64,000 nucleotides of DNA from Osedax fenrisi (GCA_964019155.1 OZ025240.1:31406583-31470582), one strand, 5' to 3'. Shown: positions 31,785 to 46,270, counted from the first letter of the stretch. Notes: generated from the sequence alone by a model not told the origin. Program-made: numbers and translations.

Positions 31785-32753
31785 TAGGGGAAAGTGCTAT
31801 AATATCGACATGCACGTAATATCGACACCCTAGAGATCTCCTAAAATATGATTCCAATAAAAAAATAATTAATGTATGAAATATTAATCAATATAATTCT
31901 AATTCATATAAGTATATTTTTTTTTAATATTTATATATTTTCTAGTTATAAACAAAAAACTGCTTTTTTCGTTACAACTCTAAATTTATGACATTTTTGA
32001 AGTACAATATCGATTCTCAATCATTTGAAAATTGATATATTTTAAATATTTTAAATACATCGTATAGCCCTAATTATATTTTACAATATGCCGAAAAGAT
32101 TTTATATTTTTCATAATTTGTTACAAAGTTATTGACGTTTACCTAAGCAACATATATTTTCATAATACCGACACCCTAATTGCACGTAATATCTACACCC
32201 TTTAACCAATCAGCGTTATTTGTTTATTATGTGTGCGCGTTATGATAATAATAATAAATTAATAGACATACCTAATAATATACACATATACTTGGAATTG
32301 ATTCTACTTGGAATTAAATAGTCTTTGAGAAACTATATAACACCTCCAAGTACGTACAATATTTGTAATATAATATTAAATATTAAATATTTTCGAAAAT
32401 TAATGTTAGGAAAACAACGTATGAATTGCATGTGTTAACTAAAAGTAACGGGCAATTAATTCTGATTGGATAGTGTATATTAAATAATATATGGTATATC
32501 TAAATATCGATATATTTAGGGTGTCTATGTTATATGCCAAGGTGTCGGTATTCGAGGCAGTACCTGTAATATCGACACCCCTGTTATCTCAGAGTTAAAC
32601 TAAAAAAAAAATTAAATTTTATAAATATAATTAAATATAATTAAATTTTAAAATAGCTATTATATGTATATACCTAGTTACAAATATTTAATTGAGATAA
32701 TAAAGTTATGGTGATTTATTGTTAGGGTGTCGGTATTCGAGTACTCTCCCCTA
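31785..32753. mobile_element. TAGGGGAA-end TIR element 2
   Basis: A 969-bp element with TAGGGGAAAGTGCTATAATA at the left and GAGTACTCTCCCCTA at the right. The interior carries about eight copies, in both orientations, of a motif like TAATATCGACACCC (near 31806, 31819, 32165, 32185, 32517, 32540, 32568, 32725). It is directly after the satellite array. No coding frame was seen. Confidence 0.8.
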
Positions 32754-32879
32754 ATAGTGATATTTCATGTCTGGCAAGGACATGACTGATCGCTATCTCT
32801 GAAATTGTAAATTTTTGTGATCCGAATTGATACTGATTAATTGTCCTATAGGATATTATTTATAGGATATGTATATTTA

Positions 32880-32881
<2 letters not shown>

Positions 32882-32934
<53 letters not shown>
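32882..32934. repeat. (TA)n microsatellite
   Basis: About 52 bases of TA immediately before the pogo-like MITE, which may have inserted at one of its TA sites. Confidence 0.95.
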
Positions 32935-32937
<3 letters not shown>

Positions 32938-33781
32938 TAAAACCTCTCTATAAGAAACTATTTTTTTTCAGTACTTTTTTTCTTATAGAGAGGTTTTCTT
33001 ATAAAGAGGTTTTTACTTTTCCAATGATTTTAAGAATTAATTTATAATTGAAAATGCATTATATAACCTATAGGTTATCTATATATAGTATATTTATATA
33101 ATTCTTGATTGTTAGGTAAACCTTCATCAGCTTCTTTAATTATATTATATTTAAAATATATACTGTGTTGTTTGGGCTTAGATATGTTAATACATAATGA
33201 CATTTTATTAGATTTACATTAGCAATTATAAATTATGAATCATCAATGATGATTCATCATTGATTAATATCATATAATGAATATTATAATAATATATTAT
33301 TTAACAATTAATTGTATAATATAATAAATTGTATCATCAATACATTTAAAGATATAATAACATTTATTAATTAATTTTAATAAATGTATGGATATACAAT
33401 TACATTTATTAATTAATTTTAATAAATTTAGGATAAAAATAACATTTATTAATTAATTTTAATAAATTAATGGATATACAATAATAATTATTAATTCATT
33501 TTAATTCATTTCGAGCTTTTTTGTAATATAAAATATTTTATATAATAATTAATTTCTATAATTGATCAATATACAATACTTCTATTTATATATAATTATT
33601 TTTTATATTTTGTATACAATAAGTTTCTTATAAAGAGGTTTTTCTTATATTTTTCTTATAAGATTTTCTTATAAAGAGGTTTTTTAATGTGGAAAAGGTT
33701 GAATTCCAACCAAATGTGTGAACAATTTTCTTATAAAGAGGTTTTTCTTATAAAGAGGTTTCTTATAGAGAGGTTTTACTG
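32935..33781. mobile_element. pogo/Tigger-like MITE, copy 2
   Basis: Same termini (CAGTAAAACCTCTCTATAAG) and TA flanks as 8788-9521, and closely similar along its length. It has two extra internal segments, about 33098-33155 and about 33687-33725, absent from copy 1. The second contains GTGGAAAAGGTTGAATTCC. These may be remnants of the longer parent element. Confidence 0.85.
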
Positions 33782-33904
33782 TATATATATCCTAAATATG
33801 CATTTAATTTTATTTCCACGATTCTAAATAGGTACAGGCATATATTTATTCATTAAAAAAATAAAAATGCATTCATATTTTAATTCGCATTTTCTATATA
33901 CATA

Positions 33905-36280
33905 ATAAATTAATAAATAAAATATAGTTTATCATGACTTCAAAAACACATGGTGATTATAGGCGTCATTAGATAATAAAATATAAAAAAAGAAAAATAA
34001 ATAGAAAAATAATTAAAAAATAGTACGAATTACACTTATTTAAAATGGACATACAGTGTACGACGTACACTGTACGTTTAAACAATAAAATTGAAATATC
34101 ATATATGATATTCGTATATTCATATATGGCAGTGAATTCCAGCTTTTCGGAGTAAAAACCGAGAAAGCTGATTCAGTGTATGCCAATTATGTTGAGCGTT
34201 GCACCAATTTCATGACGTGGCACTTCCGACTAGATCTGTTAGAACTATGAATACAGGTAGATTGAGCTAGATATTCAGGAAATACAACGCGCCTTATAAG
34301 GCTTATATGCATAATAGACGACATGTCTACACAATAGACTATGTTTACAAATATATTTTAACTTAAGCCAGCCTAGTGATCGAATTATAAAGCAGATATA
34401 TAAACCATTGAGGAACAGTTTACTTTATATAATACACGTATAGCACGACGTTGAATACCCTCAAGTGTATACATCAGGTTAATAGGTAAATTACATAGTA
34501 ATTAACAGAAATAGACAAGTCTACTGAATACAAGCGAATGAATTAAACATGTAGTCATGGCAAAGGTAAGCTTATAACGATATTATCTGATATTATATAG
34601 GAATAGTTGGCAGTGCGTATCATGGTATTAATGTGTAGATAGTAGTATAGGTGAGAGGTTATAGTGAAACCAACTGTTGTTATATATTGAGAAGTTGGAA
34701 GATATATATATGATATCATATATGATGAGGAGTTGATAAAGGTGAACTGGGTCTATAGAATAGGATAGTTTAAGATGTAGTCATATTTAAGTAAATAGAG
34801 TTGTAAGAGAACCATTCAGTGAGATCAGTAATACAATTAAAAATATACATTTGAATCAGATCATAATTATTAGAACTAGGAAATGACGTATATATATGTA
34901 GATCATCGGCATATAGGGGAAAATCCCCGACTACCGACCCCCTCCTAATACCGAGCCCCTATCGTATCTCAGTAACTATAATATATATCAAAAAATAATA
35001 TATACACGAACTGTTAGTAATTTAATGATAAATATGAATAAGTATTTTGTTTTAAAAAATATTTAATCCTACAATTGTTATTTGATAAAATGTAATATTC
35101 TGTTTTTACTTTTTAAATATTTGAATAATAACTTTTTTTAAATCATTGTAAATACTTTATTATTATAAAGAAAACTTAATACTGAGCATAATATTGTAGA
35201 TCAATAAAATGTTTATAATTATTATAAAAATAATTTAATTATAGTAACTATTAACCAATATATCTTAATTATAGCAACCCATGTGATTTTCCTATTACCG
35301 ACCCCCTCAATTACCCTAATACCAACCCCATGTGATTTATAATATCCAATCAAAATAGATCCGTATTTTACTTTAAAATATGTCGTAAGTTGTTTGTGTA
35401 TCATTGATATAGATTTAGGATTCATGATTCCATTTGATTATATACATACTCATTAATAAATAAATATTAAATAACAATATACACTATTTTAATATAATTA
35501 CTATAACATTTAAATTTAAATTTAATATTACTATAGTAATATTAAATTTTTACTATAATTATTTTACTATAGTAAAACATAAATTCAATACAAAATAAAT
35601 AGCGTGAATGTTATTTGAACTATTTTTATTGGATATTATAATACTACAATTATTTATATCACGATTATTTTAGGGGGTCGGTAATAGGAGAAAGGGGTCG
35701 GTATTAGGTACATGTATCCGATTACCGACCCCCTGTTTATTCTAGTAAATATGATTATATACAAAATTTAAAATAAACACATTATTCATTGCCATAATAT
35801 TACCCTAATTAAAAAATTTCAAATAAATATATTTAATATTGAATAAGTTATTACAAATAATCATTTAGGGGTCGGTAATCGGAGACTTTCCCCTAGATGA
35901 ATATTAGGTCATTTATGAAAATTTTATTTTATATGAATAATATAAACAATGAACAATATAGGGTCAATAACAGAGCCTTGTGGAACACCATGTATACATA
36001 TACCTATAGGTTAGAATAGGGAGGATACAATGAATAGTTAAATTCACCGAAGATGTTCTAGATGAAACTTTGGATTTGACCGTGTATATCAATTTCATTA
36101 AGTCTAACCGAAATAATACTATGATCGAGAGTATCAAAAGCACTATATAAGTCTAGTAGCATTGATATCATTGATATAGCATGGGGATTTATTATCAAGC
36201 GATATGAGAATATCATCGATGATCAGTGTAAGGGCAGTTTCAGTACTATGATATATGTTATTAAAAATACACATTTATTT
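33905..36280 (-). pseudogene. Decayed CR1-like LINE, minus strand, split by a TIR element
   Basis: Reading the minus strand from 36270: HSTETALTLIIDDILISLDN, LLDLYSAFDTLDHSI, HGVPQGSV, FINDLIFI, then (after the insertion at 34914-35895) YADDLHIY, ITDLTEWFSYNSIYLN, HSLVFSRL, IQRRAIRVLYK, KCHVMKL and SAFSVFTPKSWNSLP. This is the same family as 5001-5940, with many stops and frameshifts. The 3' UTR (about 33905-34100) is also similar to that copy. It is truncated at the 5' end near 36270; endonuclease is absent. Confidence 0.75.
34914..35895. mobile_element. TAGGGGAA-end TIR element 3, inserted next to YADD
   Basis: A 982-bp element with TAGGGGAAAATCCCCGACTA at the left and GAGACTTTCCCCTA at the right. 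Internal copies of TAATACCGACCCCCT in both orientations lie near 34935, 34952, 35285, 35315, 35672, 35695, 35720 and 35868. It splits the LINE frame between FINDLIFI and YADD; removing exactly TAGGGG...CCCCTA would rejoin the frame, so no target duplication is evident. Confidence 0.8.
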
Positions 36281-36482
36281 ATAAATTCGGTTTTAATATA
36301 ATGATGTTTTTATATATTATTTATGTCGTCATTTTTAATAATATAATGTGCTCTATGTTATAATTTTAATAATATCATACTAGAATTGAAAATCAAGTTT
36401 TTTCATTGATTTTTATATATAATTCAAATATGTAGGTCCTACCTACTCCTGAACATAGATAAAGTCATTCAGGCGTATCATA

Positions 36483-36800
36483 AAGTTTAATATATAAAAT
36501 ATGCATTAGCAGATATCCTGTCCATATAATATACCCGATATTACTACTATAGTAATTATATACTATTATATATAATAGTATATAATATATAGTATACGTG
36601 TTGTATTAAAATATCATTTAATGTGTTAATATTAGTGTAATCAAGTTTAATATATAAAATATGCATTAGCAGATATACTGTCCATATAATATACCCGATA
36701 TTACTACTATAGTAATTATATACTATTATATATAATAGTATATAATATATAGTATACGTGTTGTATTAAGATATCATTTAATGTGTTAATATTAGTATAA
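36483..36800. repeat. 160-bp tandem duplication
   Basis: Two adjacent copies (36483-36642, 36643-36800) differ by only a few substitutions. Each contains a TA-rich palindrome (ATACTATTATATATAATAGT). Non-coding. Confidence 0.9.
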
Positions 36801-38365
36801 TATTATAAAATATACATTAGATTATAATTGGAAGTAGACTTGGAAGTTTGATTATTTAATGAATTATTTTGTTTTTTTATTAATTTTGTATATAATTGAT
36901 CAAATATTTTAAATATTATTATAATTGTCAATTATTAAGGGAACGGGGCTGAGAAAAACACACACATATATATATATATATATATCCAGATGTTCTTAAT
37001 GACGTTATTTATACTTTTTAAGGTATTACATTTTTCGTAATTTTTGATTTTTTTTTATTATTATAAATATTTTATTTATATATGTAAAATAAATACATTT
37101 CAGTTAGGTGACTACAATATTTCCATGGATTTTAATTGTATTATTATCTTACTTTAATGATGCCAGACAGTGAGAATGTGTCATTACGTAATGTAGTTAA
37201 ATCAACAATAAATTGACTACATAAAAAAATGTATATTATTAGTAATAATTTATTACTAATATAACTATTACCAAAATCTAATAAATCATACAATTGTTAA
37301 TTGTATTTATTTTTATATTATTAATTTGTCTTACATTTGTTTAGTAGTTCCCGGTAGTATAACAATAATGCTATAATTTTTTTAAATTCCTATAATTATA
37401 TTTTTTTATCAAATTCATAATCAACCTAAAATAAAAATCACTCAGAACATCAGATTAGTATATGCTTAGTTGTACATTTAAATTTACTTTGTAAATAAAA
37501 ACCTACTGTTACGATATATAGGTTGCCTATTATCAATAAACGAATTTTTATATTTTTAATCGTGTTGGTTTAATTTATATTTTCTTAGAATTATTGTTAA
37601 AAACATACTAAAAATAGATTTTTTGACATGTATCGAAAAGTAATTAATAGTACATAAATAAAATAACAAACATATTAACAAACTATTATATCAGCTTTAA
37701 TGGTTACATTATTAAATCATATAATAACTCATCTTTAAATAAGTGGATACATATAGAATCTCAGCAACATGATTTATTGTTATTGATATGATTATAGGTA
37801 TTTGTTTGTAGGTAGTTGTTTGTGTGTAGAATATAATATTCGAATTATATTTATAATTTTATAAAAATATCTATTATCATCGATTATTTTGCGAAGAAAA
37901 ATGTGGGAAAATATTTCTTATCATATTATAATTACGTTTCACTTATTACAATTAGGTAAATATATATTACATTTAACTTATATACAATCTAAACAAAGTA
38001 GTATAACAAAATATACATGACTAGCCAAACCTACATGAATTTAAATATAACAATGCAAGTTTGTGTTTACTTCATACATTGAATTGTTGATATAATTACG
38101 TTATATTGTTGGATTAATATTAAATCATCAGACATATAATTACCCTGATTGTTATATAAATCTGTATTATAATTAAAATATTATTGCTGGTCATCATACA
38201 GGTGTACGCCGTACAGTGGCAGTTGTATACATGTATACATCTATATGCCTAGATATTATGGGTTATCTATTTTCGTATTGTTTCATGTGTATTTTTCGAA
38301 TTGTTAATTTATTATATATTTATGACTTATTATGTACTTTTACTCCTAGATTATGACTAATATAG

Positions 38366-38397
<32 letters not shown>

Positions 38398-38938
38398 TAA
38401 GACTGTAGTATTATAAAAACCCATATATAATGAAGTACGTACTTTAAATGTACATTTTATTTAAAGATATTTTGTATATAGACTATTTGTATATTTTGTA
38501 TATACCTATACCCTATAAGGTATATCCCTGGTTATTACAGCCGTGGCAGTATTATAATTTTAATAAAGGAATTCGCAAACATAATTGGAAGTAAGGCGTG
38601 GTGTATATACGTACTGGGTGATATACTTATAAATTGATTATATAACCATTTATTTGTGTATTAGAATATTGTAAATAAAAACTAAATTAGGACAATGTAT
38701 CAGTTGAACTTTGTTATTACAAATAAAATGTTTACAATATAAAATAATTTAATTTTTAAGAAAATTTATATTATATTTAGAAATACATTTTTCTAACATT
38801 TTTATTAGTAATAATAGTTAGAAACGTTTTATTAATGTACCTATTAAATTAATTGGAAACGTACTATAAATAAGAAACAGTATTCGTGGAAATTACATTA
38901 ATTTTATAATATTCATAATCGATATTATAAATACAGGC
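36801..38938. other. AT-rich intergenic DNA, nothing recognised
   Basis: Low-complexity AT-rich sequence with short TA tracts (36966-36986, 38364-38392). No exon, RNA gene or element ends were found. Confidence 0.5.
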
Positions 38939-39203
38939 CCAGATAAAGACATTGTACCCCTATTAACACCTATTAACCCCCTACGAATTGCTATAAAGTT
39001 GCGCCTCCCACCTCGTATCGCCACCGCCGAGCCTCTCAAGTTAGTTTCTTACGCGGTGCCACGCCCCCCGACGCACGCCATTCTCAATCGAAACGTCCGC
39101 CATTTACGCGGCAACTAAATCACTGCGAATAAAGATTTCCGACCTACCTACCGAATATAGTATAACCCCGGATAACTCCTCATAGGCATACGCTCATCCC
39201 GAC
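38939..39203 (+). promoter_or_regulatory. C-rich unique region, probable promoter/5' UTR of the signal-peptide gene
   Basis: Base composition changes abruptly here to C- and CpG-rich unique sequence (CCACCGCCGAGCC, ACGCCCCCCGACGCACGCC, CGTCCGCCATTTACGCGGC) leading directly to the ATG at 39204. GCCGCCAT-like words resemble core-promoter elements of TATA-less animal genes. No in-frame upstream extension of the signal peptide was found. Confidence 0.55.
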
Positions 39204-39303
39204 ATGCAATCTACGAACTACCTTACCCATGTGCTAACGCTGCTGCTGCTAGTAGTGGTCAATATAGTGACCAGTGCAGACAATTCGATCGTTTATAAAG
39301 GAA
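39204..39303 (+). CDS. First coding exon of a secreted or membrane protein (signal peptide)
   Basis: ATG followed by a textbook signal peptide: a short polar start (MQSTNYLTH), a hydrophobic core (VLTLLLLVVVNIV) and a cleavage region TSADN, then SIVYKG. After 33 codons plus one base the exon ends at GTTAGT, the donor most used by NEMF in this window. The protein cannot be named from one exon; an immunoglobulin-superfamily or other secreted product would fit. No second exon could be found in the remaining 24.7 kb, so either intron 1 is very long or the next exon is too short to recognise. Confidence 0.65.
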
Positions 39304-40788
<1,485 letters not shown>

Positions 40789-40828
40789 AACACACACATA
40801 CACATACACACACATACACACACACACA

Positions 40829-40908
<80 letters not shown>
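40789..40908. repeat. (CA)n microsatellite, about 120 bases
   Basis: CACACA with CATA interruptions at the left half and about 70 uninterrupted bases at the right. The cysteine/valine open frames on the other strand are artefacts of it. Confidence 0.97.
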
Positions 40909-40911
<3 letters not shown>

Positions 40912-41164
40912 ATATACATATATATTCACGCGCGAGTGTGTTTTTATAGTTATTTGATTAACATCAGGCATGCCATTCTCTATTAATGCACGGCGTGCTA
41001 TCAGATTAGTATACTACAGGACATATAATGTAATGTAGTATGATGTAATCGTGTTGGATACCACTGATCAGATTTTAGTTAGTTAAGCTACAATAGTGCC
41101 TAATATGGGATATGCCTATATAAACATCGTACACTTTATACAATATGCAATAAAGTATACATAC

Positions 41165-41206
<42 letters not shown>

Positions 41207-42934
41207 TAAGTGTTATATATATATATATGTAATTTATAGCAATATGATCGGATATACTAGCAATAACAATGCTATTATATGCGAAATGTCATACACGTCC
41301 CACTAGTGCATGCATTACACACGCGGCTTACATTTGATCTAAGATAACCACCGCAGACGTGAATAATGTAAAGTGAAATACATTAAGTAGTAATTCCATC
41401 TACGAATACACGCCTGCGTGTGTAGAATGTGTTCACCGATAGTAGAATGACGCCGACATCACGTGATTCAAACGTTGATAAATCGTCTGACGTTTAAAAT
41501 GTTGTCGACTTGAATTATAACTCTTCTCCGATAGAGTAGTAGTAGTATTAGTGGCTTTAGATCGATAATCACATTATAATCTGAATAGATTAATACTACT
41601 CTAATCTCTCCTATTCGCTCGTGAACCATTTCGATGCCAGTAATTCGTCTCCAATTGAGTACCGAGCGTCGCTATACAACAGGGCCGATAACCTGGTATA
41701 GCCTAGGGGTTATGGTGGGGGGGTATAGTATTAGTATACTAATGTATTCTAGATTCTCTTTTTACTCGATAGAGATAATTAAACAGTACGTGTTGTCGCT
41801 TAATGACTTGTTATTAAACGTGGTGATATATCGATGTTTAGCGAATAAAAAACACGTCAACGTGGGCGATAATACGATTTGAATAGTAACAGTAGTCCTT
41901 CGTGTAGAATTGCTAACAGGGAGCTATAGTAATATCATTAGTAGTAGTAAAATCAGTAGTATTACTAGTAATATTAGTAGTAGTAATAATAGTAGTAGTA
42001 GTATTAACAGGGAGTATTAGCCATGCTTTGAGTTATATATATAGAGCTGTACTTGAGATGTACCGACGATGAGAAGGCGGATGTGAAGGACATGTATGTT
42101 ATCTATATATATATATATATATATCCTTCATATAACCACGATGACAAATATATATTTTTTCATGGCCGCGGAATTTATAAATCTGATCTACAGTAGGCGC
42201 CTATGAATAAGCGCACATAGGAAATATAGCACCCGCAAATAACTTACATAAACACACACACACATAATATTTATATTTTTACGCGTATTTTAATGCGATT
42301 TCAATAATCTGTACGTATAACCTACATACTACCTGCTACCTATAGGTAAACAGGTATACCTACGGGGTAATGATTGTTTATGTGTGGCGCTAGTAGTTAG
42401 TTCGGGCGCGCACACAATGGAGGCCCTGTAGTATAGGCGTGAGTAATGCTGGCGCAGATATACATCAGGTGTAGCGGTAGTAGTACCTCCAGCGATGATA
42501 TCGCCGCACACAAACAATAGAATATTTCAATGTACACCGCTGCCAGCTACATCTATCGGCGTAATTATTATTCGTCTGCAGCTCTCCGCCGCCGTCTACC
42601 GCGAGCTGAACGAGCTTTATCTTCTATTTCATCTCTACTCCGCTCATTCGCTATGTATATGTTTATGTGAGTATATGAATCTATCTATGAAAACATTGTA
42701 CGTCCGATTGTACTTCAATGTAACTTGAATAGATATGAATAAAGTTCATTCGTATTTACATAGATTGTACCCTGTGTACCGCGATTTAAGGTACATGGTA
42801 ACTTATATAAGTTATGCTGTACAATGTTTGCATACATATTCATATGCATACGCTGTATAAAGTCGCAGATAATAATACATTATTATATTGCATCCTGTTT
42901 CAAACACGCCGACAATTTCACTAGTAATCCGATG
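40909..42934. other. Long intron or intergenic DNA
   Basis: CpG-containing unique sequence with TA tracts at 41170-41200 and 42105-42125 and TAG/TAA trinucleotide runs at 41935-42005. An 82-codon open frame at 41634-41882 shows no family features. No exon supported. Confidence 0.5.
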
Positions 42935-43081
42935 TACACACGCGAACACTGTGACAAACGTACGCATACTCGATGCCAAACGCACGCGAATACGGTGTCA
43001 AACGCACGCGAACACTGTGACAAACGCACGCGAACAACGTGTCAAACGCACGCGATCACGGTGACAAACGCACGCGAACAC
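42935..43081. repeat. 22-bp minisatellite, CAAACGCACGCGAACACTGT type
   Basis: About six imperfect copies with a 22-23 base period (CAAACGCACGCGAACACTGT, ...AATACGGTGT, ...AACAACGTGT, ...ATCACGGTGA). CpG-rich. It gives an open plus frame, but only because the period avoids stops. Confidence 0.85.
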
Positions 43082-43091
43082 TCCGATGTAA

Positions 43092-43340
43092 CGATAGTGG
43101 CGGCGTATATCTGGTTTCCGGAACCCGCACGGGGTGGAACGCGGGCCCCACTATCGTACCCCACCCCCACCCCACCAGATTAGCGAATAGTTAGCCAGAT
43201 TAGATCTACATTGAAAGTAGCGGAGTGGCAACCGTTACGCGTAGCGGAGTGGCAACCACTTTAGGAAACCCCGCGGTGAGTCATAGCCAGCCATATCGCC
43301 GCCCGTGACTCATAGCTACATCCATGATGAGTCATAGTCG
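43092..43340. repeat. CpG-rich segment with inverted and direct repeats
   Basis: ACGATAGTGG (43088) is mirrored by CCACTATCGT (about 43148). GTAGCGGAGTGGCAACC occurs twice, about 25 bases apart (43218-43258). Three GTGAGTCA/TGACTCA words follow at 43276-43330. Non-coding as far as I can see. Confidence 0.6.
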
Positions 43341-45198
43341 TGTATTAGAAATAGCCTCATCACTCCATCCACATGACTTTTCACCCGATAGTAATTCTAA
43401 CCCGACGTACGAGGCATTTCTTTAGATAACGACATCGCTATTACACACATACACACACTCACACGCATACACATACACTAGTATTAGTAGGCCAGCATTA
43501 ATACCGTACCGCCGTTTTCCCGCGCTAGGGTATCACGTTCTCCCATACCGGTCCGTCCTTCTTCCCCCATGCCGCTTGATTATAGCGTAAGGACATTGTA
43601 CACACACACACGTAAACGTGTATACATTGTATACACTGTATGTCGTACAGTCGTACGTGTGTATGCGGCCGGTACGTAGGCGTGACTCATAGTGGGAAGG
43701 GTGTTATCGTAGTAGTAAGTAATACACCCTATAGTGTTATATAATCATGTGTTGCTGTGCATCAGCTAAAGTTAAGATACTACTAAACATCGAGTACACC
43801 GAGAGTTGATTAATCTATCGATATCGCTGTTTATTATGACTATATACCCGGGCTTATCTAATCTATTGTTATTTATTAATATATATATATATATATAACT
43901 ACAACATATATGAAATGTATATAATTATGCACATTTATTTTTTAGTTACATAAAGGCCGATAATAAATGATATGAAACAATGCTCGTGTGTGCGGCGAAC
44001 AATGTGTGTGCGCATGTGTGCGTGTGTGCGAGTGCTTGTGTGCGAGTGCGAGTGCGTCCTTGCGTGTACGGAGCTTAATCCCTGGCGGCATAACATTTAC
44101 TGCATTATAAAGTATTCAGAATTACATTAGTGGTTCGCACGAGATAGGCGAGATACGGGGAGAGAACGCGAGATACGGGAAGAGAACGCGAGGAGATATT
44201 TCTAGGCATTCGAGAGTAAATTGTTGCGCGTGCGCCGCCGTGCGGTTTATAATTATCGGACTTACTATCGTCTGACAGCTAAGTGTTACGTAATGGAATA
44301 ACCAACCCCATACACGTGACTTCCTACTGGCGCATCTCCCTCGAGTATATAGTGCTATTTGTATAGTAATAGAGCCTTGAAAATATAGACAATTATATTA
44401 ATATATATATATATATAGAAGTATGATGATGCACATATTAATTTCGCGATGTAAATTCGTCAATTTCGCATGGTAATCGTATAATTCTCGTGCGTTCTCG
44501 AGCGTTCTCGTGCGTTCACGAATACACACACACGCGCGCGCGATGGTCTTGTCTGCCGTAAATCAGCGACCCATTCACGTGGTAACCGCATTACAACGAC
44601 CACGTGTTCGCCTACTTCCGGTCACTGTGGTTGATTACTACGGTGGCGGCGGCGACGGTCGAGTGGTTCGTCCTTGGAGTTCCAGCGCCGCTCGCTAGGG
44701 AACAATGTCTACAATCATTGCACGCCATGTTTCCTAGCCATATCGAACGTATTCTCTACTATAGATCTATGTATGCAGCTACGCAAACACAAATTCCACT
44801 ACACACATATATATATATACATATGTACATATAAAATATAATACAATTTAGATTATATAATGTGTATATTATGAGTCATAATTTATTAATGATTCATATC
44901 ACGTGATTTATAATTATTAACTCGTTATCCATTAACACTCGACGCATATCAGTGAATCACTGTTGCTTAGTGGGGAACCACTCACTACATATCGTGAATA
45001 TTATGAATAATAAAATAGCAACCGGAAATACATAAAACGTGGTGTGCTGGTTACTATGTGAATACACGCACTATAGTGCGCGGTATACCATAACAAAGCG
45101 ATGCACGAATCTACATCTCTCGCGGCGTTAAGTAAATGCCACCCAAGTACAAAATAATACAATTTCCGGAACACCATGAATTATTTCTAATAGAAATC

Positions 45199-45241
<43 letters not shown>

Positions 45242-46260
45242 ATATTAATAATTACGTGGGCGATAATATACTAGAGTTACTCGTATAACGTGTTAGCACG
45301 ATCGTTCGATTACGCAATAGTTTCACGAGGTCACATGTTCGCCATCCTCCTCATCTTCCTCCTCCTCCTCATCCTCCTCTTCCTCCTCCTCCTCCTCGGG
45401 GAGATGGGCATTGCGGCGCTGGTCGGGTAACGTGTCGGGTCACGTGCTGCGGTGAATAACTAACACGTGACATAGCGATGCTGTTCTAGTCATAGCGCCG
45501 CTCTCTCTCTCTCTCTCGTGTTTACACACTAAGTCAATATATCGACATTATATTTTATATCGGCTGTATTTATACATATGTATGGCATTAATTAATGGTG
45601 TAACTTATATATATATATACATTACTTTTAGAGTTTAATGTATTATTTATTATCATCGATGGGACATATATATATATTATATATGTTATAGCCTTGACTG
45701 TAATATAAGTTTAAAATTGCATTGAATTATCTGTAGTAATTTATAATATCTATAGCCAAAATCATGTGTATATACTACTATAGTAGTAGTAGTAGTAGTA
45801 GTCAACCCTCCCCCCTAAACAATTGAACTACGTTCGATGTTTAGTGATCGATTGTTAAATCAATCATTGTTACACACACACGCGCGAGCTCACACACACA
45901 TACGCGCACACACTCACACGAGGTGAATGCCATACCACCGTACAATGTACGGCGTACACACACTGTCTAATGTACTAATGCATTACTACTGTCTAGTGAC
46001 TTCATACCGGTCAACTTGTACAAACAAACATCTTCATTAATGCCCCTAACTCCTCCGCCTCCTCCTCCGTCTCGGCTACACCTATTTCGGCCGTACAATA
46101 GCCCCATTGTAACCCCTCACACGTGACGGCTGTAATACGTGTATATAAATCAACCGGATATCGACTAGCGGCGACCACGAATTCGTTTAATCGTTGCGGG
46201 TTTTAATTGCACGTTTCACAATCGGACTCGTATTTATGTTTGCGTTGCGTGACTGTGGTA
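43341..46260. other. Long intron or intergenic DNA, CpG-containing
   Basis: Unique DNA interrupted by (TA)n at 43878-43900, 44400-44418 and 45198-45238, GTGCGAGTGC-type runs at 43990-44060, a TCC tract at 45345-45400, (CT)n at 45501-45519 and TAG repeats at 45779-45802. A 62-codon frame at 44510-44698 has no recognisable domain. No exon supported. Confidence 0.45.
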
Positions 46261-46270
46261 TTCGGTACGA

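Noticed and set aside
41634..41882. 82-codon plus frame with hydrophobic segments
   Set aside because: No family resemblance, no convincing splice sites and typical of chance length in this composition.
42824..43183. 119-codon plus frame with repeated NAREH/CDKRT units as a repeat protein
   Set aside because: The underlying 22-23-bp minisatellite is not a multiple of three and the repeated peptides are frame-shifted versions of each other; no gene context.
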